Assembly: GCA_000720535.1 (NCBI GenBank)
Contig: JOAZ01000008.1
Span: 248,001 to 312,000 of the forward strand
DNA length: 64,000 nt
Origin: Streptomyces halstedii
GTDB lineage: Bacteria > Actinomycetota > Actinomycetes > Streptomycetales > Streptomycetaceae
Direction of reading: 5' to 3'
The notes under the pieces were generated by a model, which had not been told where the DNA came from, made no database searches, and worked only from the letters and a program-made list of their open reading frames with translations. Of the stretch, positions 52,561-61,197 are shown one piece after another; the first letter of the stretch is position 1; every line of letters begins with the position of its first letter. Position numbers and translations under genes: made by a program.

Positions 52561-53427
52561 TCACTCCAGGTCGTCGTCGCGGTGCGGCGGGGCCGGACGC
52601 CGGGCCGCGCCCGACGCGCCGCCCGGGGTCTCCGAGGAGGGCACCGGCGGCTGGCCGGTCGGCGCGTTGTCCGTGACGGGCAGGCCGTGGGTCAGGAAGT
52701 GCACGACGACCGCGATCACCGCACCCGCCAGCGGGGCGACCAGGAAGAGCCACACCTGGCTCATCGCGTTGTTCGCGGCGAACACGGCCGGGCCCAGGGC
52801 CCGTGCCGGGTTCACCGAGGTACCGGTGAGGGGGATGCCCAGCAGGTGGATCACCCCGAGGCTCAGACCGATGGCGATACCGGCCGGCCCCTTGGCGCCC
52901 TTGCCGTGCGTCGTGCAGAGCACCACGAAGACGAGGAGAGAGGTGAGGATCGTCTCCGCGAGGAAGGCGCCGCCCGCCGAGATGTGCACCAGGGAGTTGG
53001 CTCCGTAGCCGTCGCTGCCGAAGGAGCCCCGCCCCGCCACCTGGAACACCGGGACGGAGTCGGCCAGCCAGGCCAGCAGCGCGGCTCCGGCGAGGCCGCC
53101 GGCGAACTGCGCCACCCAGTAGCACAGGCCCGTCAGGGGCGTGACGCGCCGGCCCAGCACCATGCCGAGGGTGACCGCGGGGTTGACGTGGCAGCCGGAG
53201 ATCGGGCCGATCGCGTAGACCAGGGCGAGCAGCACGAAACCGAAGGCCAGCGCGATACCGAGGACACCCACGAACGGTTCGGCGAAGATCGCCACCCCGA
53301 CCGCGAAGAAGACCAGCAGGAGCGTTCCGAAGAACTCGGCGATCAGGGCGCGCGGATCGACGTCCAGCGACCGGTGTCCGGCATCGGCGCGTGGTTCGTC
53401 ACGCGGGACCGTGGCGGTTGTGCTCAT
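52561..53427 (-). CDS. MIP-family channel, water-type aquaporin
   Basis: 288 aa with six membrane helices and both NPA boxes: 'SGCHVNPAVTLGMVLG' and 'TSVNPARALGPAVF'. The second box is followed by Arg-Ala-Leu-Gly-Pro rather than the Arg-Asp of glycerol facilitators, so a water channel (AqpZ type) is more likely. The cytosolic C-terminal tail is Pro/Arg-rich. It stands alone. Confidence 0.92.
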   Translation of the reverse strand: MSTTATVPRDEPRADAGHRSLDVDPRALIAEFFGTLLLVFFAVGVAIFAEPFVGVLGIALAFGFVLLALVYAIGPISGCHVNPAVTLGMVLGRRVTPLTGLCYWVAQFAGGLAGAALLAWLADSVPVFQVAGRGSFGSDGYGANSLVHISAGGAFLAETILTSLLVFVVLCTTHGKGAKGPAGIAIGLSLGVIHLLGIPLTGTSVNPARALGPAVFAANNAMSQVWLFLVAPLAGAVIAVVVHFLTHGLPVTDNAPTGQPPVPSSETPGGASGAARRPAPPHRDDDLE

Positions 53428-53674
53428 GAGGACCTCTTCGTGGGTGATCGGGAGCCGGGCGCGTCAGGGCCGGGGCACCCCCTCACCTGTCCCTTATCCG
53501 GCGTTTACGGTTTTTCCACCGTAATGCCGTCGCTTGTCGCTGTCGCGCAGAGCGGATACGGGCCTGCGGCCGGGGGCGTACGGCCGGCACCGCCCCCACC
53601 GGAGGTGCCGGGCCCCTCCGGCCACCGTCCCGTCCTGTCTCCGCGCCCGTCCCGCCCCGTCCCCGCCCCGCAGG

Positions 53675-54235
53675 TCAGCCCCGGCCGTCGCCGTGTTCCT
53701 CCGCCAGGGCCACCTGGTGCAGGGTGCGGCCGCTGCGGGCCGAACGGGCGTGGTGGGGATCGGGCGTGCCCGGCCGGTCGTGGACGGCCAGGCGGTCGTT
53801 GGCCTTGATCAGCAGCCACGCCTCCGGGCCCGGGTTGTCCTGTTCGTCGCCCACCCGGAAGCGGGTGAGGGCGAATTCGCCGTGCAGCTTCGCCCCGTCC
53901 AGCCAGAACGTCGCGTGGCCGCGCTCCAGGGACTCCGCGAACGGCAGGGGGGAGCCGTCCGGGGCGTGGCCGAGCGGCCGGTAGGTCCCCTGGTCCCAGA
54001 CGATGACCGTGCCGCTGCCGTACTCGTGGTCCGGGATGACCCCTTCGAAGGTGCGGTACTCCAGCGGGTGGTCGTCCGTGGGCACGGCCAGCCGCTTGTC
54101 GCGCGGATTGTCCGACGGTCCGCGCGGGACGGCCCAGGACCGCAGGACGCCGTCCACCTCCAGCCGGAAGTCGAAGTGCATCCGCCGGGCGTCATGGATC
54201 TGCACCACGAAACGCTGTGCGTCGTCGCTGCTCAT
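53675..54235 (-). CDS. Stand-alone LigD-type 3'-phosphoesterase
   Basis: 186 aa from ATG 54235 (AAGGAGCGG upstream). It matches the phosphoesterase domain of bacterial DNA ligase D: 'QIHDARRMHFDFRLEVDG' with metal-binding His/Asp, 'AVPRGPSDNPRDKRLAV', 'HPLEYRTFEGVIPDHEYG' and 'WDQGTY'. The ligase and polymerase domains are absent and no Ku gene is near. It trims 3'-phosphates or ribonucleotides at breaks before end joining. In actinomycetes the LigD parts are often split onto separate genes, so this is normal. Confidence 0.9.
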   Translation of the reverse strand: MSSDDAQRFVVQIHDARRMHFDFRLEVDGVLRSWAVPRGPSDNPRDKRLAVPTDDHPLEYRTFEGVIPDHEYGSGTVIVWDQGTYRPLGHAPDGSPLPFAESLERGHATFWLDGAKLHGEFALTRFRVGDEQDNPGPEAWLLIKANDRLAVHDRPGTPDPHHARSARSGRTLHQVALAEEHGDGRG

Positions 54236-54429
54236 GTCCCGCTCCTTCCGCCCTGGGCGCCGCCTCCACGGTGTGTGTCCGGAGCCCGGTCCGGCTCCGT
54301 CTCCCCTCCGCGTCCCACTCTGCCGCCGCGGGCCGGGCACCGCATGACGGCCGGGCCCGGGGCGGGAGCGGCGGGCCCCGAAGGCCCGGCACCCCACCGG
54401 ACCCGGGGACGCGTGTGGTTCACGCACCC

Positions 54430-54459
54430 TTGACGGCTTCCGTCGGGCTCCCTTAAATC
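54430..54459 (+). promoter_or_regulatory. Probable housekeeping-type promoter of the GH16 gene
   Basis: TTGACG (54430-54435), a 17-bp spacer, then TTAAAT (54453-54458). This is close to the vegetative sigma consensus and stands out in GC-rich DNA. It is about 120 bp upstream of the GTG start, leaving a leader that holds the inverted repeat. Confidence 0.6.
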
Positions 54460-54523
54460 AAGTGTTGAAGCATCCGCGCCGGGGCGGGCTCGTCCCGCGT
54501 TCACTTCTCGGCGCGAGATGTCA

Positions 54524-54547
54524 GGAGCATGACCCCACTCATGCTCC
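54524..54547. promoter_or_regulatory. Inverted repeat in the leader of the GH16 gene
   Basis: GGAGCATGA-CCCCAC-TCATGCTCC, perfect 9-bp arms. It lies between the probable promoter and the start codon, 32 bp before the GTG. It could be an operator for a sugar-responsive repressor or an RNA hairpin. No known consensus fits. Confidence 0.5.
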
Positions 54548-54578
54548 GTGATCCGCCTCCGGAAGAGATGAGACGACC

Positions 54579-55490
54579 GTGACCACCTCCCCCCACGACC
54601 ACAGTCCGGCGGCCAGGCCGCGCCGGGCCACGCTGTACGCGTTGTCCCTGCTCTGCTGTTCGGCCCTGCTGGCCGCCGTGCCCGCCGGGGCGTCCGCCTC
54701 GCCCGCCTCCGACCGGTCCGCCACGGCCCGCGGCACCGCGTCGGCCGCCGCCGTCGTGTTCGCCGACGAGTTCGACGGCCCGGCGGGCTCCGCCGTGGAC
54801 GGCGGCAAGTGGCAGACCGAGACCGGCGACAACGTCGACAACCACGAGCGGCAGTACTACACGCCGGGCACCGACAACGCCGTCCTCGACGGCGAGGGCC
54901 ACCTCGTCATCACCGCCCGCAAGGAGAACCCGGGCAACTACCAGTGCTGGTACGGGACCTGCGAGTACACCTCCTCGCGCCTGAACACCGCCGGCCGCTT
55001 CACCCAGACCTACGGGCACGTCGAGGCCCGGATGAAGATCCCGCGCGGACAGGGCATCTGGCCCGCCTTCTGGATGCTCGGGGCCGACATCGGTGACGTC
55101 GGCTGGCCCGAGAGCGGTGAGATCGACGTCATGGAGAACGTCGGGTTCGAACCCGGTACCGTCCACGGCACCCTGCACGGCCCCGGCTACTCCGGCTCCG
55201 GCGGCATCGGCGCCGGCTACACCCTGCCGGGCGGGGCCGCCTTCGCCGACGACTTCCACACCTTCGCCGTCGACTGGGCCCCCGACTCGGTCACCTGGTC
55301 CGTCGACGGCACCGTCTACCAGCAGCGGACCCCGGCCGACCTCAACGGCAACCGCTGGGTCTTCGACAAGCCGTTCTTCCTGATCCTCAACCTCGCCGTC
55401 GGGGGGTACTGGCCCGGCGACCCCGACGGCAGCACCCCGCTGCCCCAGCAGCTCGTCGTCGACTACGTCCGGGTGACCACCGACGGCTGA
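54579..55490 (+). CDS. Secreted GH16 family endo-beta-glucanase (laminarinase-like)
   Basis: 303 aa from GTG 54579 with GGAAGAG upstream. Signal peptide with a Leu/Cys-rich core, ending near 'GASASPA'. The GH16 catalytic motif is 'GEIDVMEN' (nucleophile Glu181, Asp183, acid/base Glu186). 'QGIWPAFWMLG', 'HTFAVDWAPDSVTW' and 'FFLILNLAVGG' are typical of beta-1,3(-1,4)-glucanases. It has no carbohydrate-binding module. The likely substrate is laminarin or fungal wall glucan. Confidence 0.92.
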   Translation: MTTSPHDHSPAARPRRATLYALSLLCCSALLAAVPAGASASPASDRSATARGTASAAAVVFADEFDGPAGSAVDGGKWQTETGDNVDNHERQYYTPGTDNAVLDGEGHLVITARKENPGNYQCWYGTCEYTSSRLNTAGRFTQTYGHVEARMKIPRGQGIWPAFWMLGADIGDVGWPESGEIDVMENVGFEPGTVHGTLHGPGYSGSGGIGAGYTLPGGAAFADDFHTFAVDWAPDSVTWSVDGTVYQQRTPADLNGNRWVFDKPFFLILNLAVGGYWPGDPDGSTPLPQQLVVDYVRVTTDG

Positions 55491-55513
55491 CACCGCCGCG
55501 CCCACGCCCGGCA

Positions 55514-55541
55514 CCCGTACCGGAGCGCCTTCCGGTACGGG
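55514..55541 (+). terminator. Hairpin after GH16 gene
   Basis: CCCGTACCGGA, 6-nt loop, TCCGGTACGGG: perfect 11-bp arms, 24 bp after the stop codon. Confidence 0.75.
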
Positions 55542-55579
55542 CGCCGGGGAGCGCCTCGCGCGGCGCGTACCGACGTAGC

Positions 55580-56572
55580 ATGACCCGCATGGAGCAGCGC
55601 ATACTCGGCAGGACCGGCCGTGACGTATCGGTCGTGGGACAGGGCACGTGGCAACTGGGCGGCGACTGGGGCGAGGTGCGGGAGGCCGACGCCTTCGGTG
55701 TCCTGGACGCCGCGGTCGAGGCGGGCGTCACGTTCTTCGACACCGCGGACGTGTACGGCGACGGCCGCAGTGAACAGCTCATCGGCCGCTATCTCAAGGA
55801 CCGGCCGGACGCGGACGTCTTCGTCGCCACGAAGATGGGCCGGCGCGCCGACCAGGTCCCGGAGAACTACGTACTCGACAACTTCCGCGCCTGGAACGAC
55901 CGCTCGCGCGCCAACCTCGGGGTCGACACCCTCGACCTCGTCCAGTTGCACTGCCCGCCGACCGCCGTCTACGCGTCCGACGCGGTCTACGACGCGCTCG
56001 ACACCCTCGTCGACGAACAGCGGATCGCCGCCTACGCGGTGAGTGTGGAGACCTGCGCCGAGGCGCTCACCGCGATCGCGCGGCCCGGCGTCGCGAGCGT
56101 CCAGATCATCCTCAACCCGTTCCGGCTCAAGCCGCTGGACGAGGTGCTGCCCGCGGCCGTCGAGGCGGGGGTCGGCATCATCGCGCGCGTCCCGCTGGCC
56201 TCCGGGCTGCTGTCGGGGAAGTACACCGCGGACACCGTCTTCGCGCCGGAGGACCACCGCACGTACAACCGCCACGGCGAGGCCTTCGACCAGGGGGAGA
56301 CCTTCTCCGGCATCGACTACGCGACCGGTGTGGCCGCGGCGGCCCGGTTCGCGGAGCTCGCCCCCGAGGGCGCCACCCCGGCGCAGACGGCGCTGCGCTG
56401 GATCATCCAGCAGCCGGGCGTCACCAGCGTCATCCCGGGTGCGCGCTCGGTGGAGCAGACGCGTGCCAACGCGGCGGCGGCCTCACTGCCGGCGCTCCCG
56501 CAGAGCACCCTGGACGCGGTACGCGACCTGTACGACCAGCGGATCCGCGCGGAGACGCACGGCCGCTGGTGA
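55580..56572 (+). CDS. Aldo/keto reductase
   Basis: 330 aa. Starts at ATG 55580 or ATG 55589; neither has a clear ribosome site. The catalytic set is visible: Asp and Tyr in 'FFDTADVYGDGRSE', Lys in 'FVATKMGRR', His in 'VQLHCPP'. 'GARSVEQTRANAAAASL' near the end is the NADPH-binding motif. The substrate is not readable. It ends 1 bp from the 3' end of the kinase gene on the other strand. Confidence 0.9.
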   Translation: MTRMEQRILGRTGRDVSVVGQGTWQLGGDWGEVREADAFGVLDAAVEAGVTFFDTADVYGDGRSEQLIGRYLKDRPDADVFVATKMGRRADQVPENYVLDNFRAWNDRSRANLGVDTLDLVQLHCPPTAVYASDAVYDALDTLVDEQRIAAYAVSVETCAEALTAIARPGVASVQIILNPFRLKPLDEVLPAAVEAGVGIIARVPLASGLLSGKYTADTVFAPEDHRTYNRHGEAFDQGETFSGIDYATGVAAAARFAELAPEGATPAQTALRWIIQQPGVTSVIPGARSVEQTRANAAAASLPALPQSTLDAVRDLYDQRIRAETHGRW

Positions 56573-56573
56573 C

Positions 56574-57818
56574 CTACTCGTCCTCGTCCGCCTCGTCTTC
56601 GTCCGCCTCGTGCTCGTTCTCGTATTCCTGCTGACCGCCGGCCTGCTGGGGTCCGTCCCCGGCGGGACCGGCGGCGGGTGACTCGACCCCCGTGGACGGG
56701 GCGGGGGTGTCCCCGGTGCCGGAATCGGGCGAGAACAGGACCGTACCGAGGTACACAGCCGCGATGAACGCGATCGTCCCGGCGACGGCGCTCGCCACGC
56801 GCGGGCGGCGGCGGATGGCCTCGCCCGCGCTCATCCTGCGGGTGGTGGCGGCTCTCGCGGCCCGCGCCGGGGGAGCCGCCCGTCTGCGGCCCGAGGGCTG
56901 CGGCAGCCGGTACGTCGCCGGGCCCGCGGGCGCGGCGGGAGCGGGGGAGGCCGTCCGGGGAGCGGGCGGCGCGGACGGGGTCCGGTGCCGGGGCAGCGGC
57001 TCGGGGCGCCCCCGCCAGGCGTCGGTGCGGAACCAGTCGGAGACCTGCTGGGCGCTCGGCCGGTCCTCGGGCTTCTTCGCCAGCAGACCCAGCAGGTACG
57101 AGTCGAAGGCGGGGGAGATGTCCACCCCGCGCTGCCGTACCGGGACGGGCGGCGTGTCCACGTGCTGGTAGAGCGTCGCCGTCGCCGTGTCCGAGCGGAA
57201 CGGCGGCTGGCCGACCAGGAGTTGGTAGATGACACAGCCGAGTGAGTACATGTCCGAGGCGGAGTCGGCCGTACGGCCGAGCGCGCGCTCCGGGGCGAGG
57301 TACAGGCTCGTGCCGACGATGTGGCCGGCCGTGGTCAGCGCGGTCGAGGGGTCGTCGACGAACTGGGCGATGCCGAAGTCCCCGATCTTCACGGACCCTT
57401 CGGCGTCCAGCATCAGGTTGCCGGGCTTGATGTCGCGGTGCACGATGCCCTGGCGGTGCGCGGCGGCCAGCCCGGCGGCGGCCTGGCCGGCGATGTGGGC
57501 GACCTGTTCGGGGTCGACCATCTCCTGGGACTCCAGCAGGTCTCCCAGGCTCTGCCCCTCGACCAGCTCCATCACCAGATAGAAACGGTCCTCCCACGAC
57601 CCGAAGTCGAACACCGCCACCAGGTGGGGGTGGCTCAGCCGCGCGGCGGTCTGCGCCTCCAGGCGGAACCGGGCGGTCGAGGAGGCGTCGGCGTGGTCGC
57701 CCAGCAGCAGCTTCACCGCGACGGCCCGTCCCAGCACCTCGTCCGTCGCGCGCCACACCTCACCCATACCGCCACGGCCGATGGGGGATATCAAACGGTA
57801 CCGACCAGCTACCAGCAC
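56574..57818 (-). CDS. Transmembrane Ser/Thr protein kinase with short acidic extracellular tail
   Basis: 414 aa from GTG 57818. The kinase domain covers about 7-265: 'IGRGGMGEVW', Lys36 in 'VAVKLL', Asp129 in 'HRDIKPGN', 'IGDFGIAQ'. A basic Pro/Arg-rich juxtamembrane region follows, then one helix (about 341-362). Only about 50 residues lie outside, ending in a strongly acidic stretch ('EADEDEADEDE'). No PASTA or propeller sensor is present, so the signal may come from a partner or from ions bound by the tail. Confidence 0.9.
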   Translation of the reverse strand: MLVAGRYRLISPIGRGGMGEVWRATDEVLGRAVAVKLLLGDHADASSTARFRLEAQTAARLSHPHLVAVFDFGSWEDRFYLVMELVEGQSLGDLLESQEMVDPEQVAHIAGQAAAGLAAAHRQGIVHRDIKPGNLMLDAEGSVKIGDFGIAQFVDDPSTALTTAGHIVGTSLYLAPERALGRTADSASDMYSLGCVIYQLLVGQPPFRSDTATATLYQHVDTPPVPVRQRGVDISPAFDSYLLGLLAKKPEDRPSAQQVSDWFRTDAWRGRPEPLPRHRTPSAPPAPRTASPAPAAPAGPATYRLPQPSGRRRAAPPARAARAATTRRMSAGEAIRRRPRVASAVAGTIAFIAAVYLGTVLFSPDSGTGDTPAPSTGVESPAAGPAGDGPQQAGGQQEYENEHEADEDEADEDE

Positions 57819-57973
57819 CTGTGCACACCAATCTCGAACTGTGGCCTGCTCTCCGACTGCCGCGGCGGCGACCTCATCGGCCTCAACGGCTCGGTACGGT
57901 GCGTGGGGGTGCGCGACATGATCAGCTTATCGGTCCCGTGGACCTGTGTTCGCCCGGCCGTCCACGAGCGCCC

Positions 57974-58705
57974 TCAGGACGGCCGATCCGGGGCCCGCGG
58001 CACCGGCCGGAGCACCCCGCCCCACCCGGCGGCCAGCCGCTCCAGCACGGCGGCGGCCGTGAACTCCCGTTGCCCGCGCGGGAAGAGGAGATCGGCGCCG
58101 CGGAAGGCCGGGTCGCCCGCGGTCGCCTCGACGTAGGGGACGGCCACACAGCGCATGCCCGCCGCGCGGGCCGCCTCGACGCCCGGCACCGCGTCCTCCA
58201 GCACCACGCAGGAAGCCGGTGCGGCGCCCAGCCGCCGGGCCGCCTCCAGGAACACGTCGGGCGCCGGCTTCCCGCGCGCCACCTCCTCCGCCGACACGTA
58301 CAGCGGGAGGAAGGCGTCCAGCCCGGTCACCGCGAGCACCGCCGCGATCGCGGTCCGGGAGGAGCCCGAGGCCACCGCCATCGGCACCCCGCGCGCGTGC
58401 AGTTCCTCCACCAGCAGCCGCATCTCGGGGTAGACCTCGGTCGAGGTCCCGGCCAGCTCCAGGTAGAGCGCGTTCTTGCCGGCCAGGAGTTCGTCCACCG
58501 GCGCGTCGATCCCGTACTCCGCGCGCAGGGCGGTGAGGGTCTCGCGGGTGCTCACCCCGATGAAGCGGGTGTGCTCCTCCCAGCCGAAGCCGTGGACGCC
58601 GTACCGGGCGAGGAGGCGGCGCCCCGCCTCGTAGTAGTTCGGCTCGCTGTCGACGAGGGTGCCGTCGAGGTCGAAGAGGACCCGGGGGGCCGGGGCGGGA
58701 CTCAC
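57974..58705 (-). CDS. HAD-superfamily phosphatase (beta-phosphoglucomutase-like)
   Basis: 243 aa. GTG 58705 overlaps the Lrp-gene stop by 4 nt. Motif I 'FDLDGTLVDSEPNYYEAG', motif II 'VASGSS', Lys of motif III in 'GKPAPDVFLEAARRLG', motif IV 'VLEDAVPGVEAARAAG'. A helical cap between motifs I and II places it in subclass I with phosphoglycolate and sugar-phosphate phosphatases. The natural substrate is unknown. Coupled to the Lrp-type regulator upstream. Confidence 0.9.
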   Translation of the reverse strand: MSPAPAPRVLFDLDGTLVDSEPNYYEAGRRLLARYGVHGFGWEEHTRFIGVSTRETLTALRAEYGIDAPVDELLAGKNALYLELAGTSTEVYPEMRLLVEELHARGVPMAVASGSSRTAIAAVLAVTGLDAFLPLYVSAEEVARGKPAPDVFLEAARRLGAAPASCVVLEDAVPGVEAARAAGMRCVAVPYVEATAGDPAFRGADLLFPRGQREFTAAAVLERLAAGWGGVLRPVPRAPDRPS

Positions 58706-59211
58706 GAGGCCCCCGTGGCGGCGGCCGGGCGCCCGGAGCCGCCGGCCGCCCGGCCGACGGCCTCGACCAGGGGCAGGACCCGGTGGGGCACCCGCTCGCG
58801 CAGGGCCACGTCCGTGCGCGTCCGCACCACGCCCGGGAGCTGGATCAACTGCTGGATGACGTCCTCCAGATGGCCGTTGTCCCGTGCCACGACCCGGGTC
58901 AGCAGGTCGCCGCCCCCGGTGGTGGAGAACACCTCGATGATCTGCGGGAGGGCCGCGAGCGCGTCCCCGACCTCGTCCAGGTGCCCCTGGGTGACCTCCA
59001 GGTGGACGAAGGCCAGCACGGGGTGGCCGAGCGCCGCGGGGGAGAGGGACGGTCCGGTGCCGGTGATCACACCGTCCCGTTCCAGCCGCTCCAGCCGGGC
59101 CTGGAGCGTGCCGCGCGCGACCCCGAGGATCCGCGCGTACTCGCGGACACTGGTGCGCGGCTGCTCGATGAGCAGCCGAAGGATGCGGGTGTCGAGGACG
59201 TCCACCGCCAT
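58702..59211 (-). CDS. Lrp/AsnC-family transcriptional regulator
   Basis: 169 aa from ATG 59211. N-terminal helix-turn-helix ('TSVREYARILGVARGTLQARLERLERDGVI' region) and a C-terminal RAM domain ('GDLLTRVVARDNGHLEDVIQQL'). Typical length. It is divergent from the FUSC exporter gene and coupled to the HAD gene, so either could be its target. These regulators usually sense an amino acid or related small molecule. Confidence 0.92.
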   Translation of the reverse strand: MAVDVLDTRILRLLIEQPRTSVREYARILGVARGTLQARLERLERDGVITGTGPSLSPAALGHPVLAFVHLEVTQGHLDEVGDALAALPQIIEVFSTTGGGDLLTRVVARDNGHLEDVIQQLIQLPGVVRTRTDVALRERVPHRVLPLVEAVGRAAGGSGRPAAATGAS

Positions 59212-59532
59212 GTTCCGACTGCCTCCTGCCGACCGGAGGGCCCTCGGCCCGCCCGGGACGCAGCCTACCGGGCACGGGGCGCGGAGCCGCCCGGCGGGCA
59301 CCGCCCAGGCGTGCGACGGACGGGTCGGGGGCCCTTCGCGGCGGGGAGGCGGCCGTTGGCAGGACCGCGGCGGTGTTTCCCGGCCTCTCACTGTGCCACT
59401 GGTACAGAACGGCCAGGCCGAGTTGAACCAGTAGTTCTGCTGATGGTGAGATATGGCTCCAATGGCGCTGCGGACCTCCGCGGCGCCTTTCTCGTGCCGA
59501 AAGTTCAGGTGACCGTGGAGAAGAAGGCGTTC
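59212..59532. other. Divergent intergenic region, 321 bp
   Basis: Between the Lrp and FUSC genes. A locally AT-richer part (59390-59460) carries CAGAAC (59405-59410) and its inverse GTTCTG (59434-59439), a possible site for the divergent Lrp-type regulator. No gene is seen. Confidence 0.5.
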
Positions 59533-61086
59533 ATGGCTCCGGACCCGGGGCGGCTGCGGCTGCGCACCGCGACCAGGGCCGTCCTCGGCATCGGGTCCGC
59601 CGTCGCCCTCTGCGGTCTGGCCGGCCATTCGCTCGCCGCCGCCGTCACCGGCGGCCTCGCCGCGCTGCTCGCCCTGTTCACCGTCACCGACGCCACGGTG
59701 CGGGACCAGGTGGTCACGACGGCAGCCCTGCCCGCCGCCGGATTCCCGGTGCTGGCCGTGGCGGCCGGTCTGCACGGCCATCCGGCGGCGCGTGACGCGG
59801 CGCTGCTGGCGGTCGTCGGTCTCGGGGTGTACGCCCGCCGCTGGGGGCCGCGCGGCCACGCCCTCGGCGTGTTCGCGTTCATGACGTTCTTCAGCGCGCA
59901 GTTCCTCCGCACGACGCCGGAGCAACTACCGGAGCTGTACGCCGCGATCGCGCTCTCGCTGGCCGCGGCCTCGGCGGTCCGCTTCGGGCTGTGGTGCCTC
60001 GAACGGGACGCGCCGCCCGCGCCCGCCGTCCCGCCGCTGTCCGGGGGACGGGGCCTGAGCCGGACGACGACCCGGCAGGCGGTCCAGGCGACCACCGGTG
60101 CCGCCCTCGCGCTCCTGGCGGGACAGCTGCTCTCCGACGAGCGCTGGTACTGGGCCGTCGGCGCCACCTGGTGGGTCTTCGTGAACACCACGTCCCGGGG
60201 AGAGACGCTGGTGAGGAGCTTCCGCCGGGTCCTGGGCACCCTCATCGGCCTCGGTGCCGGGGTGGCCCTGGTCGTACCGCTGCACGGGGCGGCCGTCCCC
60301 ACCGCCGTCCTCGTGGCGGTCTGCGTCTTCGGGATCTTCTACTCGGCGCCCGTCTCGTACACCTGGATGATGCTCTCGGTCACCGTGCTGGCCGGGTCCC
60401 TGTACGGGGTGCTCGGCGTGCTGGACACCGGCCTGCTCGTCCTGCGCCTCGCCGAGACGGGGATCGGGGCGCTCGGCGCGGTGCTGGCGGTGCTGGTCGT
60501 CCTGCCCGTCACGACCCACGCGACGACCGACGGCTGGATCCAGCGTGCCCTGCGCTGTGTGCACGCCTGCACCGAGGAGGCCGCCGCGCGGCTCGCCGGA
60601 TCCCCGGCCGCCGACCCCGCCCCGCGCGTCGCCGAACTGGAGGCGCTGCTGGGACGGGTACGGCTGTCGCTCGCCCCCCTGGTCCACCCGCTGAGCCCAT
60701 TGCGTGCCCGTAAGGCGCGGGCCCGGCGGGTCCTCGCCCTGCTGGACGCGTGCGCACGCGAGGTACGGGGACTGGCGTCCGTCGCGGCGGACCCCGAGGC
60801 CTCCCACGACGAGCGCCTCGGCGCCGCCTGCCGACGCGTGGAGGCCTCCGTGGAAGCGCTCACCGCCCACCGTTCGCAGGGCCACCGTCCCGCCATCCAC
60901 CGTCCCGCCGCCCACCATTCCGCCGTCCACCGTTCCCAGGGCCACCGGGCGGCCGTCGCCGAGGGTGCCTCGCCGCTCACCGGTCCCGGACCCGCGCTCG
61001 CCCATCTGCACGGTCTGGAGCGGGCCCTCGCCGACCTCGCCGCACCGCTGCACAGCTCCCCGCGCGCCCCCCTGGCAGGCGTCTGA
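59533..61086 (+). CDS. FUSC-family membrane protein (aromatic acid exporter-like)
   Basis: 517 aa from ATG 59533 (GAAGAAGG upstream; GTG 59509 is possible). Two blocks of about five to six hydrophobic helices (about 15-155 and 185-315) frame a loop. 'WYWAVGATWWVFVNTTSRGETL' followed by 'RVLGTLIGLGAGV' is the FUSC signature. The cytosolic tail is helical and contains a His-rich degenerate repeat ('HRSQGHRPAIHRPAAHH'). Related proteins export aromatic acids or other weak acids. Control by the divergent Lrp-type regulator is likely by position. Confidence 0.85.
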   Translation: MAPDPGRLRLRTATRAVLGIGSAVALCGLAGHSLAAAVTGGLAALLALFTVTDATVRDQVVTTAALPAAGFPVLAVAAGLHGHPAARDAALLAVVGLGVYARRWGPRGHALGVFAFMTFFSAQFLRTTPEQLPELYAAIALSLAAASAVRFGLWCLERDAPPAPAVPPLSGGRGLSRTTTRQAVQATTGAALALLAGQLLSDERWYWAVGATWWVFVNTTSRGETLVRSFRRVLGTLIGLGAGVALVVPLHGAAVPTAVLVAVCVFGIFYSAPVSYTWMMLSVTVLAGSLYGVLGVLDTGLLVLRLAETGIGALGAVLAVLVVLPVTTHATTDGWIQRALRCVHACTEEAAARLAGSPAADPAPRVAELEALLGRVRLSLAPLVHPLSPLRARKARARRVLALLDACAREVRGLASVAADPEASHDERLGAACRRVEASVEALTAHRSQGHRPAIHRPAAHHSAVHRSQGHRAAVAEGASPLTGPGPALAHLHGLERALADLAAPLHSSPRAPLAGV

Positions 61087-61111
61087 GGCCGGCCGTCCGG
61101 AGCCCGCCACC

Positions 61112-61150
61112 AGGCCCCCCCGTTTTGGTCTAGACCAAAACAGGGGGCCT
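61112..61150. promoter_or_regulatory. DasR-like palindrome and hairpin upstream of lactonase gene
   Basis: The core TGGTCTAGACCA (61126-61137) equals the centre of the known DasR responsive element. It lies within an 18-bp perfect palindrome, itself flanked by AGGCCCCC and GGGGGCCT. The whole can fold as a hairpin and could also end the FUSC transcript. It lies 48 bp before the lactonase start. Confidence 0.7.
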
Positions 61151-61197
61151 GCTACCGTCGACAGGGAAGATCGCGACGGATGTGCGGAGGGTGGCCG

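Larger units (their letters stand above)
54236..54578. other. Divergent intergenic region, 343 bp
   Basis: Left part holds the promoter of the phosphoesterase gene; right part holds the promoter and the inverted repeat of the GH16 gene. No gene is evident. Confidence 0.55.
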
